DNA of 32,528 nucleotides from Actinomycetota bacterium (GTDB lineage Bacteria; Actinomycetota; Actinomycetes; Nanopelagicales; Nanopelagicaceae): the NCBI GenBank assembly GCA_009698615.1, contig WLPU01000017.1, forward strand, positions 1-32,528, given 5' to 3'. Both the position numbers and the translations under genes were made by a program. Positions 27,654 through 32,528 of this stretch are shown piece by piece. The first letter of the stretch is position 1, and every line of letters begins with the position of its first letter. Under the pieces are notes generated by a model. That model worked only from the letters and a program-made list of their open reading frames with translations. It was not told where the DNA came from and ran no database searches.

Positions 27654-28756
27654 TGGCTGATCATTACTCGACCTTGGGCGTAGAACGTGATGCGGACCAA
27701 GATGAAATCAAACGTGCGTATAGAAAATTAGCGCGCGAATTGCATCCGGATGTAAATCCTGATCCAGTCACGCAGGATCGCTTCAAGGAGATCACTGCTG
27801 CATACGAAGTATTGAGTGACCCACAAAAACGTCAAAATTATGACATGGGCGGAAGTTCAAATTTCGGACAAGGTGGCTTTGGTTTTGGTGACATCATGGA
27901 TGCATTCTTTGGCGGTGGCGGTGGCGCCAACCGCGGTCCTCGTCCGCGAGTTCGCGCTGGGCAAGATGCACTTATTCGAGTCGAAGTTGACCTCAATGAA
28001 GCATGTTTTGGAACAGAGCGAGAGATTAGCGTCGAAAGCGCTGTGCGATGTAGCAAGTGCGAAGGTAGCGGTTGTGCCAATGCCAGCAAACCAAAGGTCT
28101 GCGAAATTTGCAAAGGTCGGGGTGAGACCCAACAAGTAACGAGGTCATTTATTGGTCAAGTAATGACAAGTCGGCCATGTGCTAATTGCCAAGGTTTTGG
28201 AAGTGTTATTTCAGATCCATGTCGTGAGTGCGCTGGCGATGGTCGGGTGCGCTCTCGGCAAAATATTTCTGTAAAAATTCCGGCTGGTGTCGAAACTGGA
28301 AACCGCATTCAACTCAGTGGTCGTGGCGAAGTAGGTCCTGGTGGTGGCCCAGCTGGGGATCTTTATGTAGAGATTGTGCAAAAGGCTCATGAGTTCTTAG
28401 TACGAGATGGAAATACTTTGCATGTTGCCTTAACGATCACCATGGCAGCGGCTGCACTGGGAACAACTTTGACCGTTGAAACTCTTGATGGTCCAATTCC
28501 AGTGGCAGTAAAACCTGGAACACAAAGTGGTGCAACTGTGCCGATTAAACAAAAAGGCGTGACGCATTTGCGTGGGGGAGGACGTGGAGATCTGATTGTT
28601 CACATAGAAGTCCATACGCCCACAAAGCTCACAAGAGAGCAAGAAGTTTTATTAAAGAAGTTTGCACAACTTCGTGATGAGAAAGACGGGCATTCGCAAG
28701 TGCAAGGCCACGATGGTGGGTTTTTCACAAAATTCCGTGACGCATTCGGGCGCTGA
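27653..28756 (+). CDS. dnaJ: Chaperone DnaJ
   Basis: DnaJ delivers substrates to DnaK and stimulates its ATPase. The 367-residue protein has the J domain with His31-Pro32-Asp33, a Gly/Phe-rich linker (about 66-95), four zinc repeats (Cys133/136, 150/153, 176/179, 190/193) and the C-terminal substrate domains (HLRGGGRGD). It corresponds to the hrcA-linked DnaJ2 of actinobacteria; a second dnaJ with dnaK-grpE probably lies elsewhere. It starts with GTG within the hrcA stop (TAGTG) and overlaps rsmE by one base. Confidence 0.95.
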   Translation: MADHYSTLGVERDADQDEIKRAYRKLARELHPDVNPDPVTQDRFKEITAAYEVLSDPQKRQNYDMGGSSNFGQGGFGFGDIMDAFFGGGGGANRGPRPRVRAGQDALIRVEVDLNEACFGTEREISVESAVRCSKCEGSGCANASKPKVCEICKGRGETQQVTRSFIGQVMTSRPCANCQGFGSVISDPCRECAGDGRVRSRQNISVKIPAGVETGNRIQLSGRGEVGPGGGPAGDLYVEIVQKAHEFLVRDGNTLHVALTITMAAAALGTTLTVETLDGPIPVAVKPGTQSGATVPIKQKGVTHLRGGGRGDLIVHIEVHTPTKLTREQEVLLKKFAQLRDEKDGHSQVQGHDGGFFTKFRDAFGR

Positions 28757-29478
28757 TGTTGACTCTGTTCTTGGTATCTCGCGTTCCCACCCAGGTAGGA
28801 GAGAAATTCACTCTCGATGGGGATGAAGGCCATCACGCAGCAAAAGTTTTGCGTATCGGCGTGGGTGAGGAAGTACTGCTTGGCGACGGAAGAGGTTCCT
28901 GGGCGAAAGCAAGCGTTCTTGCTGCCGGAAAGAAATCTCTGGATCTCACAGTTTTAGAAAGTGGATTTCAGAAGGCATCACCTATAGCAATGAGTGTCGT
29001 TCAGGCGATTCCAAAGGGTGACCGCGCGAAGGAAGCAATCGAACTTCTTACTGAAGCAGGTGCCGATCGCATAATCCCATGGCAAGCAGCGCGTTCAATA
29101 GGTAAGGCTCAAGATGGGGTTGAAAAGTTTGAGAAGACTGCTCGTGAGGCAAGTAAACAATCGCGTAGATTGTGGATGCCAGAAGTGGCCAACGTTGCCT
29201 CCACTTCGAATGTCGTTGACGAAGTGCGCCTTGCTGATCTGGCAATAGTTTTTCATGAAAGTGCAACGCAGAAGATTTCAGATGTCTTGCAGAAATTCGA
29301 AAATATTTCTTCCGTACTTATAGTTATCGGACCAGAAGGTGGCCTCACTGACGATGAGATCAAACTCTTTAGCGGTGCAGGTGCATCGGTTGTGTTGATG
29401 GGCCGACCCGTTTTACGGTCGGCGCATGCTGGTATTGCTGCAATCGCAGCCGTCTGTACCGGATTGCGGATATGGTGA
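28756..29478 (+). CDS. rsmE: 16S rRNA (uracil-1498-N3)-methyltransferase
   Basis: RsmE methylates U1498 of 16S rRNA using SAM. The 240-residue SPOUT-class protein has an N-terminal PUA-like part (DGDEGHHAAKVLRIGVGEEVLLGDG), VVQAIPKGDRAKEAIELLTEAGADRIIPW, a knot region with VIGPEGGLTDDEI and LRSAHAGIAAIAAV at the end. The start overlaps the dnaJ stop by one base. The dnaJ-rsmE-HIT order is common in actinobacteria. Confidence 0.94.
   Translation: MLTLFLVSRVPTQVGEKFTLDGDEGHHAAKVLRIGVGEEVLLGDGRGSWAKASVLAAGKKSLDLTVLESGFQKASPIAMSVVQAIPKGDRAKEAIELLTEAGADRIIPWQAARSIGKAQDGVEKFEKTAREASKQSRRLWMPEVANVASTSNVVDEVRLADLAIVFHESATQKISDVLQKFENISSVLIVIGPEGGLTDDEIKLFSGAGASVVLMGRPVLRSAHAGIAAIAAVCTGLRIW
29471..29476 (+). 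promoter_or_regulatory. Possible -10 element TATGGT, leaderless HIT gene
   Basis: TATGGT (TANNNT) lies in the last codons of rsmE and ends 6 bases before the HIT ATG at 29483. There is no SD. The match is less typical than TAGGAT-type elements. Confidence 0.35.
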
Positions 29479-29482
29479 TCGT

Positions 29483-29830
29483 ATGGCGCTAGATCCCAAT
29501 TGCCTCTTCTGCAAAATCATTGACGGGGAAATTCCTGCTGACATCGTATTTCGAAATGAAAATGTTGTCGCCTTTCGAGACATTACCCCTCAGGCTCCTA
29601 CACATGTACTCATAGTTCCAACAGTCCACGTTGAGAACGCCGCTGCATTGGCGCAGATGTCGCCAGTGATTACGGCAGCGCTCTTTTCTGCGGCAGGAGA
29701 GATTGCCAAAACTGAAGGGCTCGATGGATACCGCAGCGTTTTCAATACTGGCGCTTCGGTAGGACAGAGCGTTTTCCACGCGCACCTACATTTATTAGGT
29801 GGACGTTCATTTACTTGGCCACCTGGATAG
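29483..29830 (+). CDS. HIT-family nucleotide hydrolase
   Basis: The 115-residue protein is an HINT-like histidine-triad protein that cleaves nucleoside phosphoramidates or related adenylates. It has CLFCKIIDGEIPADIVF at the N-terminus (zinc-type Cys7 and Cys10), HVLIVP at 41-46 and the triad His99-Ala-His101-Leu-His103 with the GGRSFTWPPG tail. ATG 29483 gives the usual short N-terminus; the longer frame to 29426 runs inside rsmE. Natural substrate is unknown. Confidence 0.92.
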   Translation: MALDPNCLFCKIIDGEIPADIVFRNENVVAFRDITPQAPTHVLIVPTVHVENAAALAQMSPVITAALFSAAGEIAKTEGLDGYRSVFNTGASVGQSVFHAHLHLLGGRSFTWPPG

Positions 29831-29842
29831 CCACATTTCGCC

Positions 29843-29848
29843 TAGGAT
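29843..29848 (+). promoter_or_regulatory. -10 element TAGGAT, leaderless phoH
   Basis: TAGGAT ends 7 bases before the ATG at 29856. The same hexamer precedes the SIMPL gene. It overlaps two other in-frame ATGs (29847 and 29850), and the -10 assignment argues for 29856 as the start. Part of it could instead serve as an SD. Confidence 0.45.
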
Positions 29849-29855
29849 GATGGCA

Positions 29856-30863
29856 ATGGATAGAACCGTATTCGTGATTCCCAACGCGATCCCTATGGTG
29901 GCTCTTTTGGGCCCTGGCGATGCGCATCTTCGTGTCATTGAAGAAGCATTTCCAACCTTAGCAATCAATGTACGCGGTAATGAAGTTTCATTTTCGGGAA
30001 ATCTTGAAGAGGGAATGCGCCTTGAAAGCTTGATTAACGAGCTGTTAGTTGTTATTCGTTCCGGACAATCGCTTTCGGTAGATTTGGTCTCACGTTCGAT
30101 TGAAATGCTCAAAAATGTTCCACAAGAGCACCCCGCTGAAGTTCTTTCGCTCAATATTGTCAGCAACCGTGGCCGAAGTATTCGACCCAAGACTGCGAAT
30201 CAAAAGCACTATGTCGATGCAATAGATGAAAACACCATAACTTTTGGAATTGGCCCAGCAGGAACCGGAAAAACCTACCTTGCAATGGCTAAAGCAGTTG
30301 CCGCCCTGCAAGCAAAGCGAGTACACCGAATAATCTTGACTCGCCCAGCGGTTGAAGCTGGTGAACACTTGGGATTTTTGCCTGGCACGTTATCCGAAAA
30401 AATCGATCCATACCTTCGTCCACTTTTCGATGCGCTCCATGACATGATCGATCAAGACTCCATTCCTCGTTTAATGCAGGCTGGCGTCATTGAAGTCGCC
30501 CCTTTGGCTTACATGCGTGGACGAACGCTTAATGATGCTTTTATCATTTTAGATGAAGCGCAAAATACTTCCGCTGAGCAGATGAAAATGTTTCTTACTC
30601 GTCTTGGCTTTGGATCCACGATGGTCATCACCGGAGATGTCACTCAAATTGATCTTCCCTCCGGTCAAAAGTCTGGGCTTAAAGTAATTCGCGAAATCCT
30701 TAGCGATATCGACGATATAGCTTTTGTTGAGCTCACTGCTCACGATGTTGTGCGACACTCGCTCGTTGGAGACATCGTTGAAGCTTATGGAAAGTTTGAT
30801 GAAGAACGCCAGGCACAGGCACTGGATGCACGCGCGCCTCGCCAATTGCGCCCTGGCAATTAA
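29856..30863 (+). CDS. PhoH-family ATPase
   Basis: The 335-residue protein is a PhoH-like P-loop ATPase, thought to act in RNA metabolism. It has an N-terminal KH-like part (VALLGPGDAHLRVIEEAFP), Walker A GPAGTGKT at 133-140, Walker B ILDEAQN with Asp233 and Glu234, and the PhoH signatures RPAVEAGEHLGFLPGTLSEK and ITGDVTQIDLP. It is followed by ybeY after 3 bases, a pairing that occurs widely and links it to RNA processing. Start chosen at 29856 (MDRTVFVIP); 29847 and 29850 are alternatives. Confidence 0.93.
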   Translation: MDRTVFVIPNAIPMVALLGPGDAHLRVIEEAFPTLAINVRGNEVSFSGNLEEGMRLESLINELLVVIRSGQSLSVDLVSRSIEMLKNVPQEHPAEVLSLNIVSNRGRSIRPKTANQKHYVDAIDENTITFGIGPAGTGKTYLAMAKAVAALQAKRVHRIILTRPAVEAGEHLGFLPGTLSEKIDPYLRPLFDALHDMIDQDSIPRLMQAGVIEVAPLAYMRGRTLNDAFIILDEAQNTSAEQMKMFLTRLGFGSTMVITGDVTQIDLPSGQKSGLKVIREILSDIDDIAFVELTAHDVVRHSLVGDIVEAYGKFDEERQAQALDARAPRQLRPGN

Positions 30864-30866
30864 TTT

Positions 30867-31301
30867 ATGCCAATAGAGATACTCAACCGCTCGACAACGG
30901 ACTGCGCTAGCGCCGACTTGAAATCGTTGCTCAAATTTTCTCTCAATCAACTTGGGTTACATTCCGATTGTGAATTGAACCTTATGTTGGTGGATGAAGC
31001 CGAAATGACTGACTTGCATATCAAATGGATGGATGAACCCGGTCCCACAGATGTTCTCTCGTTCCCGATGGATGAAATAAAACCTGGCTGGAAAGAAGAA
31101 GCAGTCCTAGGCGACATTGTTATTTGTCCAAGCATCGCCCAGGGACAAGCAGAGGCGGCAGGACACAGTTTTAGCCATGAACTTGCTATTTTAAGCGTGC
31201 ATGGGTTGCTTCACATTGTTGGCTACGACCACGCCATCAAGGAAGAAGAAATTGAAATGTTTGCTCTCCAAGAATCTCTTGTAGCGCGGTGGAATAAATG
31301 A
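30867..31301 (+). CDS. ybeY: rRNA maturation endoribonuclease
   Basis: YbeY is a zinc-dependent RNase acting in 16S rRNA 3' end maturation and ribosome quality control. The 144-residue protein has the metal motif HGLLHIVGYDH with His112, His116 and His122, and the LGDIVICPSIA and GPTDVLSFPMDE segments of the UPF0054 family. It lies 3 bases after phoH and overlaps the CNNM gene by ATGA. Confidence 0.94.
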   Translation: MPIEILNRSTTDCASADLKSLLKFSLNQLGLHSDCELNLMLVDEAEMTDLHIKWMDEPGPTDVLSFPMDEIKPGWKEEAVLGDIVICPSIAQGQAEAAGHSFSHELAILSVHGLLHIVGYDHAIKEEEIEMFALQESLVARWNK

Positions 31302-32528
31302 CGATTGTCTTTGTTGGACTAATCATAATTTTGCTCGCCTTTGCTGGGTTTCTGGCAGGTAGCGAATCGGCATTAAGTTCGATTTCGCGAGTTATGGTGG
31401 AGCAACTTGAGTCAAAGCCGGGTGGAGCCCTTCTTCGGCGAGTGAGTAATGACCCAGCTCGCTATCTCAACGTAGTTTTATTGGTGAGAAAAGCCTGCGA
31501 ACTCACCGCAACGGTCCTATTAGCAGTGATTATGTTAGAAAACTTCGACGGAGGTATCGCTCTGCTTCTAACGGTGATCATCATGGTTGTTGTTTCATAT
31601 GTCATCGTCGGAGTAGGGCCCCGCACATTGGGTAAGCAGCATCCTCACGTGTGGGCTAGAAGCGGGGCGGTTGTTGCCTTTATCTTGGCGAGCATCTTGG
31701 GCCCTATCACTGTTTTATTAATTGCAGTGGGAAATGCAATTACTCCAGGTAAAGGCTTTCGCCATGGCCCATTTTCAAATGAAGCCGAACTAAGAGATCT
31801 AATGGATCAAGCGCATGAACGTGGATTAGTTGAATCTGATGAGCACGAAATGATTCACTCAGTTTTTGAATTAGGAGACACCTTAGTGCGCGAACTTATG
31901 GTTCCTCGTACCGAGATGGTGTGGATTGAAAAAGACAAGAGCTTACGACAAGCGCTCTCCCTTGCTTTGCGCTCTGGCTTCTCTCGAGTGCCAGTAGTCG
32001 GAGAGGATGTCGATAACATCATTGGAATTGCGTACGTTAAAGATCTTGCCAAGCGCGCCTTGGATCATCACGAGGCAGAACAAACCGAGCGCGTCGAACA
32101 ACATATGCGCCCTGCAACATTTGTACCAGAGATGAAGATGGCTGCCGAACTTTTAAAAGATATGCAGCGTAATCAAATCCATTTAGCAATCGTTGTAGAT
32201 GAATATGGTGGGACCGCTGGCATCATTACCATTGAAGATATTCTTGAAGAGATCGTTGGCGAAATCGAAGACGAGTTCGATGACGGCGAAGAGCCTTTTA
32301 CATGGCTCAATGATGTCAAGGCTCGTGCCCAGGCTGGGATCCACGTTGAGGATCTAGCTCAAGAACTTGGAATAACAATTGTAGAAAGCGATTACCATGA
32401 TGTCGACAGTATTGGCGGCATGATGGCCAAGAAGTTAGGAAGAGTACCAATTCCTGGCAGCACAATTAGTTTGCATGGATGGAGCATTACTGCTGAACGT
32501 CCCATCGGACGACGACGCCGAATTAGCA
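31298..32528 (+). CDS. CNNM/CorC-type hemolysin-family membrane protein (3' end missing)
   Basis: The frame is open from ATG 31298 to the window end (410 codons). The N-terminal CNNM/DUF21 domain (about 1-150) has three to four membrane helices and the [12 protein letters not shown] motif. A CBS-domain pair follows (about 205-325, with [12 protein letters not shown] and [28 protein letters not shown]). A CorC_HlyC domain follows from about 340. Members take part in magnesium or cobalt efflux or tolerance. The position after ybeY and, in other actinobacteria, before era is conserved. The start lies in the ybeY stop (ATGA). Confidence 0.9.
   Translation, partial: MTIVFVGLIIILLAFAGFLAGSESALSSISRVMVEQLESKPGGALLRRVSNDPARYLNVVLLVRKACELTATVLLAVIMLENFDGGIALLLTVIIMVVVSYVIVGVGPRTLGKQHPHVWARSGAVVAFILASILGPITVLLIAVGNAITPGKGFRHGPFSNEAELRDLMDQAHERGLVESDEHEMIHSVFELGDTLVRELMVPRTEMVWIEKDKSLRQALSLALRSGFSRVPVVGEDVDNIIGIAYVKDLAKRALDHHEAEQTERVEQHMRPATFVPEMKMAAELLKDMQRNQIHLAIVVDEYGGTAGIITIEDILEEIVGEIEDEFDDGEEPFTWLNDVKARAQAGIHVEDLAQELGITIVESDYHDVDSIGGMMAKKLGRVPIPGSTISLHGWSITAERPIGRRRRIS

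Noticed and set aside
27890-27950. Simple GGC/GGT-rich repeat.
   Set aside because: It encodes the normal Gly/Phe-rich linker of DnaJ and is not an independent repeat element.
29799-29855. Longer phoH start inside the HIT gene.
   Set aside because: The added residues are encoded by conserved HIT sequence in another frame; the family begins close to residue VFVIPN.

Overview
The window looks like a chromosomal segment of a gene-dense, small-genome actinobacterium with a base composition close to half GC. The content and order of core genes match the actinobacterial pattern: fabD-fabH-acpP-fabF followed by a long-form accD, etfBA-desulfurase-mnmA-ligA, nadD-rsfS-phosphatase, comEA-comEC-holA, rpsT, lepA-hemW, hrcA-dnaJ-rsmE-HIT-phoH-ybeY-CNNM. 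The modest GC, very short gaps and many start/stop overlaps would suit a freshwater acI-type lineage (Nanopelagicales, Planktophila-like). That placement is inference from style, not from a marker gene.

Layout. Bases 1-23 hold the first codons of a minus-strand cold-shock protein gene. A 296-base divergent spacer (24-319) contains several inverted repeats and leads into a plus-strand DUF3145 gene and a SIMPL-domain gene (320-1657). A minus-strand fatty-acid synthesis operon, transcribed fabD > fabH > acpP > fabF > accD, fills 6566-1661 and converges on the SIMPL gene with only 3 bases between the stop codons. From 6616 to the end everything is on the plus strand. First come electron-transfer flavoprotein, cysteine desulfurase, tRNA thiolase, DNA ligase, NAD synthesis, ribosome silencing factor and a phosphatase (6616-14156). 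Then come tRNA-Ala(GGC), a short-chain dehydrogenase, leuS and a desulfurase-like PLP enzyme (14179-18955). Next are the DNA-uptake pair comEA-comEC with holA (19010-22838), and rpsT, lepA, hemW and a DoxX-like membrane protein (22959-26630). Last is the hrcA-dnaJ-rsmE-HIT-phoH-ybeY-CNNM run (26640-32528), whose final gene is cut by the window end.

Functional logic. The minus operon supplies malonyl-CoA, malonyl-ACP, the initiating and elongating condensing enzymes and the acyl carrier. Back to back with it lies the ETF operon, which carries electrons from flavin dehydrogenases. The cysteine desulfurase feeds sulfur to MnmA. Later genes cover ribosome and translation quality control (RsfS, LeuS, S20, LepA, RsmE, YbeY), protein folding (HrcA, DnaJ) and DNA metabolism (LigA, HolA, ComEA/EC).

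No mobile element, prophage, CRISPR array or clear biosynthetic island is visible; this is essentially core chromosome. The most informative non-coding signals are a recurring TANNNT-N6/7-start pattern that suggests leaderless transcription, two such promoters back to back between fabD and etfB, a structured leader before the DUF3145 gene, and a comEC gene whose conserved N-terminal coding region has no ATG, GTG or TTG start. I do not see a convincing undescribed multi-gene system.
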